From Apodemus sylvaticus (lineage: Eukaryota; Chordata; Mammalia; Rodentia; Muridae): a stretch of DNA of 64,000 nt. A program made the position numbers and the translations under genes. The first letter of the stretch is position 1. Each line of letters opens with the position of its first letter. Shown in pieces: positions 11,938 through 22,204 of this stretch. The stretch spans positions 75,845,719-75,909,718 of the forward strand of contig NC_067473.1 in the NCBI RefSeq assembly GCF_947179515.1, given 5' to 3'. Under the pieces are notes generated by a model that saw nothing but the letters and a program-made list of their open reading frames with translations, ran no database searches and was not told the origin of the DNA.

Positions 11938-12480
11938 TAGAAATGTTAAAGGAGCACCAAACCACTTTTTGATTGGATTTCAGGCCCACTTCATGAGGTA
12001 GAAGTCATACCTTATACTGTAAAATGATCAAGAACCTAAAACTAGATAGGACATAGGCCTAGGAGTAGGATAATTCCTACTCATTATTATTCTGCTAAAG
12101 GAATGTAGCTATAAAGTGACTTAATGCATTGCTCTAGCCACAGCCTGTGAACCACTCTTGTCAAAGAAGCTTCTTGCAATAGATGGTAATCAACAGAGCC
12201 CCACAACTAAACAATGTGCAGAGAGTATGAGGTTTTGAAGCACTAGTTCTAATTGGTTGTCTTCATTAAGAATTTGTTTTCTGTGCTTTTTGTTTCATTT
12301 CTGGTTTGTTTTGGCATTTTTAAAATCTTAATTTTGTTTTTGTTTGCTTATGATTTTTATTTGGGGGATTGTATAATATTTTTAAGAGAGAGGGGGAACT
12401 GAAGTTGGCCAGAGAAGGACATGGGGAGAGTGAGAAGAAAACATGATAAAAATATAACATATAAAATGGTAAATAAAATT
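11938..12480 (+). mobile_element. Rodent L1 (Lx-type) 3' UTR
   Basis: The block from AGCACCAAACCACTTTTTGATTGGA through ATTCCTACTCATTATTATTCTG, AGCTTCTTGCAATAGATGG and GGTTGTCTTCATTAAG matches the rodent Lx L1 3' UTR as I remember it. After an internal deletion it passes to the T/G-rich segment, the purine tract GAGAGAGGGGGAACTGAAG and an AATAAAATTTTAAAT end. It is 5'-truncated. Confidence 0.75.
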
Positions 12481-12529
12481 TTAAATAGAAAAATATTTCA
12501 AACGAAAAACATTTTGGAATTTTGCATTC

Positions 12530-13680
12530 ATCCCTTTTCCCCCAACACTCTTCCTGTCTTTATATAGATCTGAGTTTCCTACTCTGTGGGTCTATTGACC
12601 CTAAATTCTTTAATTTTTGTTGTTCAGAAAACTATTTTTCCTCCTCATGTACAGATAACTCCTCAGGGTAGGAGATTATTGGCAGTAGTTTTTTCTGAAC
12701 AGTTTGAACTACTGCACTCCACTTTCTTCTTGCTCTTGGCATTTCTGAGGAAACACTGAGCGTAACTTTTATCTTTGTTTCTCTATCAAAAAGACATCCT
12801 CACACTGTCTCTTTTCTAACTATTTTCTTTTTGAACTTATTTTTATTTATGTTTATCCCACATATGTGTGGGTGAAGGAGGCCGGGAAATGGGCTTTGGA
12901 GCCCTGGAATCTGTAGTTATGAGTTGCCTCCTGTGGATGTCAGGATGTGAACTCGGGTCATTTGTAAGAGCAGCAGGTGCTCTGGATGACTGATTCATCT
13001 CTCCAGCCCTAAGTTTTTGGTTTGTTGGCGGGGGAAGGGGGACCGCGGGGTATTGTTGTTGGCTTGTTTTTCAATTTGAATATAGTTTGTAAATATGCAT
13101 TTTTGAACATTTACTTTGCTTGATGATCTTTTGAGATTTCTGAACCTGGAATTTGTGGTCTGTTATCAATTTGAGAGGAGTGTTTTACTAATTATCACTT
13201 CAATATCCCCCTTTCTTCTCTCCACTCTCCTATTCCATATATACCTGTTTTCTTAATTCTAGAGTTCTTGCATATTCTGTCCAAAAATGTCCAGGTTTTT
13301 CCTTCTTCTTTGCTGTTCAGTTTAGGGTGTTTTGATTGACAAATCCTCAAGGTAGCATTCTTTTCTTAGCTGGGAACAGTGTTCTAGTGTGCTCATAGGA
13401 ACAGTCTACATCTCTCTTATAGTCTTCTTAATTGCCTGCATTTCCTTCTATCCCTTTTCAGAGTTCCTCGCTCTCTGTTTATATTGCCTATGTGTTCCCA
13501 AATGCTGTCTACCATTGTCGTTAAAGCTTGGGGGACATTTATTATTCACTTTTGCCATCTTAACATTCCTCCCATATCTAAGTCTAGTTTGCTCGCTTGT
13601 TTTCTTCAAAATATCTTTTTTTGCATTTTAGAAAGTCTTGTAATTTTTTGTTTTTCATAAGATAAAATGTACTGAGTACA
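12530..13680 (-). mobile_element. Ancient L1M, antisense, second part
   Basis: Antisense old-L1 3' UTR character resumes here and is broken by the B3 at 12832-13010. Recognisable blocks are a TTTGTTTCTCTATCAAAAAGACATC segment, a TATATACCTGTTTTCTTAATTCTAG segment and the GTCTTGTAATTTTTTGTTTTTCATAAG end. Orientation matches the part at 10375-11570, so both probably belong to one element. Boundaries are approximate. Confidence 0.45.
12832..13010 (-). mobile_element. B3 SINE, antisense
   Basis: On the plus strand it starts TATTTTTATTTATGTTTAT, passes a GAACTCGGGTCATTTG block and an AAGAGCAGCAGGTGCTC block, and ends at the head CATCTCTCCAGCCC. It is inserted into an ancient L1M remnant. Confidence 0.85.
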
Positions 13681-14865
13681 AAAAAAAAAGACTATTGAAC
13701 AAGATTTTGCCAATGTGATGGAAGGAGAGGAAGAATTTTGTGGTCCCAGAATTTGTTGTCAGTTTTCTAGTGAGCCAGTGACCATGGACTATGAACTCCA
13801 TAAGCAGTTCTTACCCCTGTGCCTAAGTACAATGAGTTCTTCCTGTGGGACAGTGCAATGAACTGGGTTGCATGTAATTTTCCTTTCCCACACACTGGTT
13901 CGGGCATGCCGTGTAATGTTTGCCCTGTATTTCAAAGGCCAACCATCTACTTTCTCTTTGATGTGTATCTTTATCTTGATAGCTTGCTCACGTTCCTGTA
14001 CATGTCTCCATTTCTCCCCAAGTTACATACTTAGGAGTTTTCATAGCTTTCAAGTGGCTTCCAATTTAGAGTGAGAAATCTGTCAGTGGCTATTTCCTCA
14101 AAATTTTCTGTCTCCCTCTCTTCTGTGTACAGCTACCCCGAAGGCCCAGCTTTTTACCAGCCCTCCTACTGAAATGTTCCTATGGTGATTTTTCCATCAG
14201 CCAAGTCTGGAGAACCCTTGTCCTCCCTCCTCGCCTATTCCCAGATCTAAGTCATCTACCAATGCCATCAAAATTAGGTTTCAATCCCTGAGACAGACAG
14301 GGACCACTCATAAGGTAGCCTTACCTCACATAAAGTCACCATACTCCATCTTGTTTGCATGAAGTCTTCCTCTGTCTCTTCTAGACACAGGAGGTCCAGG
14401 ATGGATCAGAGACTTTTAGGATAAAAAATTTGGCATCAGACTTTTAAGTCTGACACCCTAGGCTTAAGTCTGGAATACAGGCAATAGATCTTCCATGTGT
14501 GGGTTCACAATGTCTAAATATTAAAGAACAAAGAACACCAACAATGCAAACTTGGCTTTCACTTTCCTGCTGGTATTTCTGTTAGTCACTTCAGCACAGC
14601 CTGCCAATAGCTGGCAGGCTCAGCAGCAGAAGCTAGGCAGACTGGCTTTGCTTGCCCTGTTGTTACCTCTTGAACAAAGTCCTTTAAGGAATTCCTTGCT
14701 GTCACTAGCTGGACTTTGCTAGGAAACAGTCACAAAGCTTTCATATTAGTCTGTTGGACATTTGCTATCTCTTGTCTTCCTCCTCGTTAAATCCCACTTC
14801 ATCCCTTTCTTTCAACAAAATTCCCACGGGCTAGAGTAGTGATGACAATCCTGGTTTTCCTCTGT
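13681..14865. other. Unique sequence, no gene seen
   Basis: Nothing was recognised beyond an A10 run at 13681 and a short perfect hairpin (CAGACTT TT AAGTCTG, near 14436). The overlapping 71- and 68-codon plus-strand frames at 13819-14074 match no family. Confidence 0.5.
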
Positions 14866-14990
14866 GCTGGCTATGTGAGCTTTAGCAATCTTTAACTTTC
14901 CCCATCTATAAAATGGGAACAGTGATTATTCTTGTCTCATAGTAGTTTTCTAAGATTCAAATGACATAGTTCCTATGAGCAGCTGGGAGC
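14866..14990 (+). mobile_element. MIR SINE remnant
   Basis: GGCTATGTGAGCTTTAGCAATC, TTTAACTTTCCCCATCTATAAAATGGGAAC and TTCTTGTCTCATAGTAG follow the MIR core and tail order. Only the central and 3' parts are evident. Confidence 0.82.
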
Positions 14991-15769
14991 ACGGTGAAAT
15001 GTTTGCACTGCTCAGTAGGTTGCCCGTGACTCTCATCCGAAGCAGATGTACTCTCAGGAGACGGTTGGCAATGCAAAGGGTCGTGTTTACATGTCACAGG
15101 AGGACTGGGGAGTGCTACTGCCATCGAGTGGGTCAAGTCCTAGAATGCTCCTTAATGTGTGACAATGCATAAGACAACCCTCAAGAACAGGGCTCAACCC
15201 AAGACTGAATCAGAAAATTAAAAGAATCAACCTGCCCATAACACTAATGGTTCTGAGTCTGAGAAATCCTAGGTTATCTGTGAGAATATCAGCATAACTC
15301 TCTTGTCTGGATCAGGTTCTTGGAGGCAGAAATAGAAGCAGTGTGAGCCATTACAGAGTCTGCTCTTATTTTAACAGATGGGCTTGTCAACAAAACCAAG
15401 TGCATGCTTAATGTAGGAGCAGTGTGTACATCCCACTGGGCATGACTCTGTGATCAGATTCTATGTCCTCAACTCAGAATCCGGGAAGAAAGAGTCTGGG
15501 ACTCTGTGTACATCTTGGCTCCTCTTATTCCTTTGATCCTAGAAGATAAACTGCCAAGTTTTGAGGCCTCAGTTTGAAAAACTGAAGTGTTCCTAACCTC
15601 CTCTCCTATAAAAGAAATGCTGTATAAATTTATTATCTGAAGAATTGAAATTTATCATTTTTCTTGACTCTGATGTGTGTCTGATTTCATTCAGTTAGAT
15701 CAGACTCCATAATTGGTTCGTCTTGATGAGTCTGCCAACCCCTGGAAGGCTTTGTCATTAATTTAACTC
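14991..15769. other. Unique sequence, nothing recognised
   Basis: No repeat family, coding exon or RNA gene recognised in about 780 bp. Confidence 0.5.
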
Positions 15770-15850
15770 AAATTTAATGAGCACCATCTATTTATTCAAA
15801 TTATGGTAGATGCTGAAGGAATAAAAGATAAATAAACATGATCTCTGTTC
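15770..15850 (-). mobile_element. L2-type 3' end fragment
   Basis: AATTTAATGAGCACCATCTATTTATTC followed by ATGGTAGATGCTGAAGGAATAAAAGAT resembles the antisense L2/MIR tail, whose usual form reads 'attgagcacctactatgtgccaggc...ggggatacaaagat'. A rodent LTR begins immediately after it. Confidence 0.5.
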
Positions 15851-15853
15851 TAC

Positions 15854-16460
15854 TTTGCTTTCTGTCGTTGTGAAAAAAAAACCATGACCAAAATCAAGTT
15901 TGGGAACTTGGCCTAGAGAGATGGTTATGTGGTTAAGAACAGCTCTTCCCGCAGAGGACCCAAGTTGGGTTTCTGGCAACCACATGGTAACTTATCACTA
16001 ATCATGAGTTCCAGGGATCCAGACCTCATGGCCTCCTCAGGCACAAGTCACAGTGTTGGTACACATATATACATGCAAGAAAATCATTCATATTCATGTT
16101 TTGATTTTTTTTTAAAAAAAGACAGACTAGGAAGAAAAGTGTTTATTTCATCTTAGAGTTTATATATAGTCCATCATGAGAACCAAGGCAGGAAGTCAAA
16201 GGAGCTGAAACAGAAACCATGGAAGAATGTTACCGATTTGCTTCCCAGATCATATCTAGCTACCTTTCTTAAACAGTTCAGTCCCACCTGCCTATGGATG
16301 GTGCCACCTATATTGGTCTGGGCCCTCCTATACCAACTGCCAATCAGGAAAATGCCCCATAGGCATGCACATGGGCCAGTTGGATGGAGGCAATTCTTCA
16401 ACTGAGGTTCTCTCTTCTTAGGTGTGTCATGTTGATAAACAAGAGCAACTCTCACAGTTC
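15854..16460 (-). mobile_element. Rodent MaLR-like LTR, antisense, split by SINE
   Basis: The right part (16118-16460) is the reverse of the LTR family seen at 27940-28332. It contains TTTATTTCATCTTAGAGTTTA, GGTGCCACCTATATTGGTCTGGGCCC, ATCAGGAAAATGCCCCATAGGC and TCAACTGAGGTTCTC. The left end (15854-15910) has the TTCTGTCGTTGTGAAAAA and CCATGACCAAAATCAAG motifs of the same LTR. A B3 SINE separates the two parts. Confidence 0.75.
15911..16117 (+). mobile_element. B3 SINE nested in LTR
   Basis: The head GGCCTAGAGAGATGGTTATGTGGTTAAGAACAG is followed by AGAGGACCCAAGTTGGGTTTCTGG, AACCACATGG and AGTTCCAGGGATCCAGA, with a T/A-rich end near 16117. It interrupts the antisense LTR after AAGTTTGGGAACTT. 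The same head-in-LTR junction recurs at 16842-16963. Confidence 0.85.
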
Positions 16461-16471
16461 CAGTGAATGAA

Positions 16472-16836
16472 GTGGTGGTTTGAATGAAAAATAACACCCA
16501 TAGGCTCATATGAAGTGACACTATAGATGGAGTGACACTATTGGGAGTCCAGTGTGACCTTCTTGGAGTAGGTGTGGCCTTGTTGGAAAAAGTGTGTCAC
16601 TGACAGTGGACTTTGGTGTTTCAGAAACTCAAACTAAGCCTAGTGTTGCTTTCCATTCTTGCTACCTGCCTAGCCAGAGCTAGAACTCTCAGCTACCTTC
16701 CCAGTACCATGTTTGCCTGAGTGCTACCGTGTTTCCTACATGATGATAATGGACTAAGCCTCTGAATGTAAGCAAGCACCAATTAAAAGCTTTCTTTGAT
16801 AAGAGTTGCTGTGGTCATGGTGTCTCTTCACAGCAA
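16472..16836 (+). mobile_element. ORR1-type MaLR LTR
   Basis: It opens AGTGGTGGTTTGAATGA and continues through GGTGTGGCCTTGTTGGAAAAAGTGTGTCACTG, GTTTCAGAAACTCAAACTAAGCC and AACTCTCAGCTACC. It then has ATGATGATAATGGACTAAGCC, a CCAATTAAAAG polyadenylation-like region and TTGCTGTGGTCATGGTGTCTCTTCACAG. This is the rodent ORR1 LTR order and is nearly complete. Confidence 0.8.
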
Positions 16837-16841
16837 CAAAA

Positions 16842-16963
16842 TTGCTTTCTGTTGCTGTGAAAAATACCATGACTAAAAGCAAGTTTGGGGGACTTGGCCT
16901 AGAGAGATTGTTAAGTGGTTAAGAATACTTGCACATCTTGCAGAAGACCCAAGTTAGGTTTCT
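16842..16963. repeat. Second copy of an LTR/B3 junction
   Basis: These 122 bp align end to end with 15854-15974, including the point where the antisense LTR end passes into the B3 head (ACTTGGCCTAGAGAGAT). By eye about four in five bases match. The copy stops at GGTTTCT and is followed by unrelated sequence. A local duplication after the SINE insertion is the simplest explanation. Confidence 0.75.
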
Positions 16964-18224
16964 TGATTTAAGACTACATAAATAATTATAAGTGTGATGT
17001 TAATAGATGTTATAGAGGTAACATTTTAATGCTGTTAAAGGAGACTTGAGTGCTGAGAAAGTAGCCTTGAAGGCCATGAAGGCCTTCTCTCTACTGGAAG
17101 GTGGTTCTGGTGACTAGATCCATGTCCTCCTATATACTAGGCATATATTGTGGGCATTCTATAGCACTATTCTAAGGAAAATCACTTAGAAGATGGGATG
17201 TCTTCGTTAAAGTGATTCAATTAAGAGTCGTCATTGTAGTTAAGTGGTTTGTGGATCATAAGAGGAAATTAACCCACTTGTATGAGTATCTGGATTTGTT
17301 CAAGCTTAGACAACATTTTAGGTTCGATTAAAAAGTCACTGTGCTATTACCTCTTTATTGAAAAGCAGAATGGTAGAATCTAGCAAAATAAGCATGTGCT
17401 CCTCTTCTGCCTTTCAAAGTCTTCAAATGTTAAGTATCTTGCATCTTCCTCCTAATGGCCTCTTGCCTTACTTTATTTAGCATAAATTAGAACTAACACA
17501 TCCCCATTTTTAATAGCTCTTTCAAAGTCTGTTGATGTGCTATTTGGAATGAATCATCCTAAATGCCTTTCCTCATGGGCAAGACCCATCTGTCAAGAGC
17601 TACGAAATGATCTTTCCTGCTTATGAGAGACATCTCTGTGGAGCAGAGTGTCCTCCCTGCCAAGGAGGACGCCACTGTGGCTGCATGCTAATAGGTCAGT
17701 GCCAGTGCCCTGCAACCCATCTTTAGGGATGTTCAGGAAAAAACCCCACAAACTCTATGGCTCAAAATTAGTAATAAAATGTAGTTGTTCTAGTCTGTTC
17801 TATAAGCAAGCTTTGCCATGAGTATAGAATTGCTAAATTTAACAAATAAAGTAGATCTTCCCTTACAAACTGCTTGTTATTTATGTGAATGCTTGCTGTC
17901 AGTGGATTGTATGATATTTGAAAGGCTTTTGTTTGCTTATTCTCCTTCAGATTTTTCCTTTCTCAATGATGCTTCCACTGGTCACTCTACTCAACTGGGT
18001 AACCTCTTATCTCTCTTACTTGACTTTCTACATTTGTAACATGTATCCACAAAATATTTATGTTAACTGTCTTCTCTTCTAGAATGAATTTTAGTCAGTT
18101 TTATTTAATACAATGTGGCCTGCATACAGAGTAGGCACAGACATAAAACAGATAAATAGTAAGGAGCTGTTTAAAATTATTCATTCATCCATTCGACACC
18201 CATCTATCCAGCCACCTGTAAACT
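16964..18224. other. Unique sequence, no gene seen
   Basis: About 1.26 kb with no recognised repeat. The 73-codon frame at 17818-18039 matches nothing known to me. The segment 17520-17740 has balanced composition and no repeat signature. Confidence 0.5.
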
Positions 18225-18445
18225 ATTGTACCTGCATAGCACAGGCCAGAGAATCACTGACTTGAGTTTGAATTTTGGCTACACAGAGTTTCTACTGTGG
18301 TATTATGTGAGTGCACTTTATTTTCCTTTCTTGGTTCTGTCCCTTGTTAAATAAGCAGAAGATTAGAATCTGTAGAGTATACGAGTAAAGAAGCCCATAT
18401 AGTCCTTAGGACAGTGACTGGATGTAATTAATGTTCAGTATGTTC
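18225..18445 (+). mobile_element. MIR SINE remnant
   Basis: It has a TTGAGTTTGAATTTTGGCTAC core start, a TTGTTAAATAAGCAGAAGATTAGAATC central part and a GTCCTTAGGACAGTGACTGGATGTAATTAATGTTCAGT tail. That tail corresponds to the MIR 'cttagaacagtgcctggcacatagtaagcgctcaata' end. The copy is highly decayed. Confidence 0.65.
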
Positions 18446-18449
18446 AATA

Positions 18450-18930
18450 GCTTTTTATATAGCTATTAAGTTGATTGTCCTTTGGATTTTAGGTAATGCT
18501 CTAGGTGTTTGAAAGAACACAATGAACAACATGGTGTCCTCACCTTCGAAGAGAAAATATAAATACAATTGTAGATTATAGTAAATCCTACAAGTGTTAG
18601 GAAGGCACCAGACCCAGAAGTGGATTGTAGGGAGAGGTGGTCGGAAAGGGTTCATGGAGGAATCAGTATCTAAAAATAGTAGGCTGTGGTTAATCAGAAG
18701 AGGATGAGGTGGAATGGAGAGGGTAAAAATAAATATTCCAGGATGAAAATAATGGACATCAGAGCTCAGAGGACATGGGTGTGCACGTGGTTTCTGTATT
18801 GGAGCAGAGACAGAGTCGGCTTGTGTGACTCAGGGAAAGAGGTGATTGACACGGCAGATCACAGAGTTCAGACCTTAGCTTAGGAAGAGGAGGGTCATCA
18901 AGGCTAAGCTCTATATTCTGGGAGAATTCC
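18450..18930 (-). mobile_element. L2 3' end, antisense
   Basis: The plus strand follows antisense L2. It has GGTAATGCTCTAGGTGTTTG, AGGTGGTCGGAAAGGGTTCATGGAGGAA, AATATTCCAGGATGAAAATAATGG, ATTGGAGCAGAGACAGAG and the GACCTTAGCTTAGG region. The order agrees with the L2 segments encoding the family's C-terminal part and 3' UTR. It lies directly downstream of a MIR. Confidence 0.6.
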
Positions 18931-19408
18931 TTCATGTGCAATGTGGAGCCTGGGTTCAGCAGGCTGCAGGGGACACTAAGAAAGGGAAATTTGAATAATC
19001 CTACCAATAAAATACCACAGGCATGAGTCTGGGAGGGACTTGGTGATGATCAGAAAGTATGAATGGGTATTTGAACATTAGTTGTTTCCTTGGATTCAAT
19101 AATGATTTCTCGGTTTTTCTGTGGGTATTTGTTTCTTATAATGAAATGATCCAATCCTGTTATCATGTTTCACTGACCTCATAGACTAATCTGAGAAATT
19201 ACCTATTTCCTGAACTTACTAGAAGAGTTTGTGTAAAACTGTCATTGTTTCTGTTTTAGGCATATGGTAGTTTGCCAGTGAAATCAACTGGTTCCAGAAT
19301 GCTTTAAGCTGCAAACTTAATTTTTAAAACAAGATAAAGTATTATCTTTCTTGTTTTAAAAATTAAAGATTAGGACCATCTTTTTTTTTTTCTTCAGGGA
19401 ACACTGGG

Positions 19409-19444
<36 letters not shown>

Positions 19445-19895
19445 CTTTCAAAAGAATTTTCTATTTACACTAAGTTGTCCTTTTCACATGTGTGTGTGAG
19501 CACTGTGGATTTCCTGTATCCTTTGCTCTGTGGGCGGTGCCAGCTCCTCCCAGACACTTCCCATTCTCCTTTCCCCTGTGCTTGATCACTGGGCTGAAGG
19601 ATTAGCAACTCACTGGCCCAGCAAGCTTCCAATGTCATTGATTTTTCCCCTAGACTTTTCCCATCTTCTAATTAATTCATTTCTAATGTAATCTTTTTTC
19701 TTTGCTCTCCCTGCATTGGATTTAATTTTCACTTGTCTTTCTATATCTTAAAAGGAAATAAAGCAACTTATTTGAGACCTTTCCTTTTGACAATAGGGGC
19801 ATTTGCTTGTTAAGCAGTGCCCTGGAGGTCCTGGTTCAGCTGCTCCCTACAGACCTTGGCACCTTCGCATTTTCCCTGGAATAAATCTGCTTTCT
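18931..19895. other. Unique sequence with a TG tract
   Basis: Apart from the microsatellite at 19412-19443 no feature was recognised. An imperfect inverted repeat of AT-rich sequence (TTTTTAAAACAAGATAAAG and its near-complement CTTTCTTGTTTTAAAAA) lies at about 19321-19364. Confidence 0.5.
19412..19443. repeat. (TG)n microsatellite
   Basis: A perfect TG run of about 32 bp, with a T-run (19381-19391) a short distance upstream. Confidence 0.97.
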
Positions 19896-20339
19896 AAATT
19901 CTCTTTTGAATTGCTTGATGTCTAGGGGGCTGTTTAGAAATATTTTATCTAATTTATAAATATTTGGATATTCTTTTTATATCTCTGATACTGATCTCTA
20001 ATACAGACTCCAAAGAACAAATTTTATTTAAAGCATTTTGAGTTTATCAATACTTCTCTCATGGCCCAGATGATCTTTTGATACATGTTCTAGTCACACT
20101 TTAAAAGAATGCATAGTCAGGTGTTGTCAGATGGGGTCTTAAGGTATTATATTAAGGTGGTTGACTGTTTTTCTAGTCTTTAATATACTTTCTAATTTGA
20201 TGTTATGTCTAATTTAATATGGTTTCTAATTTTATACTTCCTAATTTTTCCTATTTGGAGAATACATCTTCACTTCTCATTGACGAACTCTCTGTTTCTA
20301 CCTGCAGTTTGTCAGCTTTTGGGTTTTGTACATTTTAGT

Positions 20340-20394
<55 letters not shown>

Positions 20395-20640
20395 ATTTGT
20401 ATGTGTATGTGATTACTTCATCTTCATGAGATACTAGCCCTTTTAATCATGACTAAAAGATTCTCTCGAATTGAAAACTATTTTATAATCTATAATTTTA
20501 CTATAGCCACCCCAACCACTCTGCACTAAGATTACCAGAGATATTATTAGTATTTACTCTTACTTTGGGCACTCTGCCCTTGTAACAATTTTTTCTTAGA
20601 TTTTTTTCACTCCAACTAGAGGAGACTCTTGAGTTAAATC
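19896..20640 (-). mobile_element. Ancient L1M ORF2 region, antisense
   Basis: The plus strand carries the antisense old-L1 blocks: TCATGGCCCAGATGATCTTTTGATACATGTTC, AAAAGAATGCATAGTCAGGTGTTG, GGTTGACTGTTTTTCTAGTC and ATAGCCACCCCAACCACTCTG. The last corresponds to the usual 'atagccactccagctttctt'. The (TG)n at 20344-20393 has expanded inside it. Confidence 0.6.
20344..20393. repeat. (TG)n microsatellite
   Basis: A perfect TG run of about 50 bp inside an ancient L1M remnant. Confidence 0.97.
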
Positions 20641-20853
20641 TTTACCCTGTTATCATCGGGCAACTTATCAACACAGTCTGCTGTGGGAACCAAAGGACTT
20701 GTTTCTTTCTTCCTGCAGTCTACAGAGAAAACCTTTCACTATCTTAAGAAACAGCACTTTGTAAATTTTGTATTCTGGGAAGAAATAGTTTAGATTTTTA
20801 AATTACTTAAATCTATCTCCTATTACTCCACATTGACTGGAGATGATATGCTT

Positions 20854-20863
20854 TATGCTATTT
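20854..20863. repeat. L1 target-site duplication, left copy
   Basis: TATGCTATTT directly precedes the TTTC-type tail of the L1 insertion. The identical 10-mer occurs at 22138-22147, just beyond the far end of the same insertion. Confidence 0.75.
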
Positions 20864-20878
20864 CTTTTCTTTCTTTCT

Positions 20879-20928
<50 letters not shown>

Positions 20929-21024
20929 TTTCTCTGCTGCTTTTTAAAATTTCTTTCTTTCTATATATCTTTCTGTCTTTATTTCTTTCTCTGCTGCTTT
21001 TTAAAATTTCTTTTTTTCTTTCTT

Positions 21025-21088
<64 letters not shown>

Positions 21089-21145
21089 TCCTTCCTTCCT
21101 TCCTTCCTTCCTTCCTTCCTTCCTTCCTTCCTTCCTTCCTTCCTT
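20864..21145. repeat. (TTTC)n to (TTCC)n array, L1 tail
   Basis: A pyrimidine array of about 280 bp. TTTC units dominate at first and give way to TTCC units at about 21090-21145. Two copies of a 28-bp interruption (TCTCTGCTGCTTTTTAAAAT core) lie at 20929-20956 and 20986-21013, 57 bp apart. Because the array is enclosed by the L1 target-site duplications, it is best read as the expanded poly(A) tail of that insertion. Confidence 0.85.
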
Positions 21146-21820
21146 TCAAACTCTAGATTTTATTCCCCTCCCGGTCCACCCTCTGACTGTTCCACATCCC
21201 ATACCTCCTTCCCGCACCCCTGTTTCCATCAGGATGTCCCCAGCACCCAACCCCAACCCCACCATACCTCTAAATTCCCTGGGGCCTCCAGTCTCTTGAG
21301 GGTTAGGTGCATCTTCTCTGACTAAACCCAGACCCGCAGTCCTCTGCAGTATGTGAGTTGATGACCTCATATCAGCTGGTATATACTGCCTGGTTGGTGG
21401 TCCAGTGTCTGAGAGATCTTGGGGATCCAGGTTAATTGAGACTGCTGGTTCTCCTACAGGGTTGGCCTTCTCCTCAGCGTCTTCCAGCTTTCCCCGAATT
21501 CAACCACAGAATTCAGCAGTTTCTGCCCATTGGTTGGGTGCAAATATCTGCATCTGACTCTTTCAGTTGCTTGTTAGGTCTTTCAGAGTGTGCTCATGAT
21601 GGGTCCCTTTTTGTGAGTGCCCCATAGCCTCAGTAATAATGCTAGGTCTTGGGGCTTCCCCTTGATCTGGATCCCACTTTGGGCCTGTCACTGGCCCTTC
21701 TATTCCCCAGACTCCTCTCCATTTCCATCCCTGCAGTTCTTTCAGACAAGGACAATTATAGATCAGAGTTTTGGCTGTGGGGCAGCAACTCCATCCCTCA
21801 CTTGATGCCCTGTCTTTCAA
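21146..21820 (-). mobile_element. Rodent L1 3' UTR, 3' part (antisense)
   Basis: The plus strand is the antisense of the rodent Lx/L1 3' UTR. Read in order it has CCGGTCCACCCTCTGACTGTTCCAC, CTCTAAATTCCCTGGGGCCTCC, CATATCAGCTGGTATATACTGCCTGG, GTGCAAATATCTGCATCTGACTC, TTCCCCTTGATCTGGATCCCAC and CATCCCTCACTTGATGCCCTGTCTTT. It forms the 3' part of a single insertion whose upstream part is inverted (21822-22137). Confidence 0.8.
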
Positions 21821-21821
21821 G

Positions 21822-22137
21822 GTGAAGGGCCCAAGTGAGGATGCCTCAGTCCCACTTGGGAGGGAGAAGAAAGCAACTGCAAGGGGGAGGGAGGGAGGGA
21901 TCTGGGAGGAAAAGGGGATGGGGGAGAGGAGAACATGATCTGGTTTTGGGTAGGGGAAAAGGACTGAAGCCCCGAGGGCCAGCAGAAAGAATGGAAACAG
22001 GCAACCTCAGGAGGTAGGTTGGAGGTACCCTCCAGAATGTAACAGAGACCTGGGAGGTGAGAGACCCTCAGGACTCAAAGAGAGAGACTTTAGAGGAAAT
22101 GCCCTACATTGGGAAAAGGGAACTTGTAGAGCCCTTC
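21822..22137 (+). mobile_element. Same L1, inverted upstream part
   Basis: This stretch reads in sense as the L1 3' UTR section that normally lies just upstream of the 21146-21820 segment. It runs from GAAGGGCCCAAGTGAGGATGCCTCAG through AGGGAGGGAGGGATCTGGGAGG, AGAATGGAAACAGGCAACCTC and ACAGAGACCTGGGAGGTGAGAG to AACTTGTAGAGCCC. Its orientation is opposite to the 3' part, which is the twin-priming arrangement. Confidence 0.78.
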
Positions 22138-22147
22138 TATGCTATTT
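22138..22147. repeat. L1 target-site duplication, right copy
   Basis: TATGCTATTT, identical to 20854-20863, follows the inverted L1 segment directly after GCCCTTC. Confidence 0.75.
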
Positions 22148-22204
22148 TGTGCCTGAGAAATCATTTTTATCATAAAAACAACCTTTAGTCTGTACCTGTA
22201 AACA

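Noticed and set aside
14436..14451. Short CAGACTT-TT-AAGTCTG hairpin
   Set aside because: A 7-bp stem is common by chance and nothing around it supports a function.
20833..21156. 107-codon Phe/Leu/Ser-rich frame
   Set aside because: Product of the TTTC/TTCC array, itself an expanded L1 tail.
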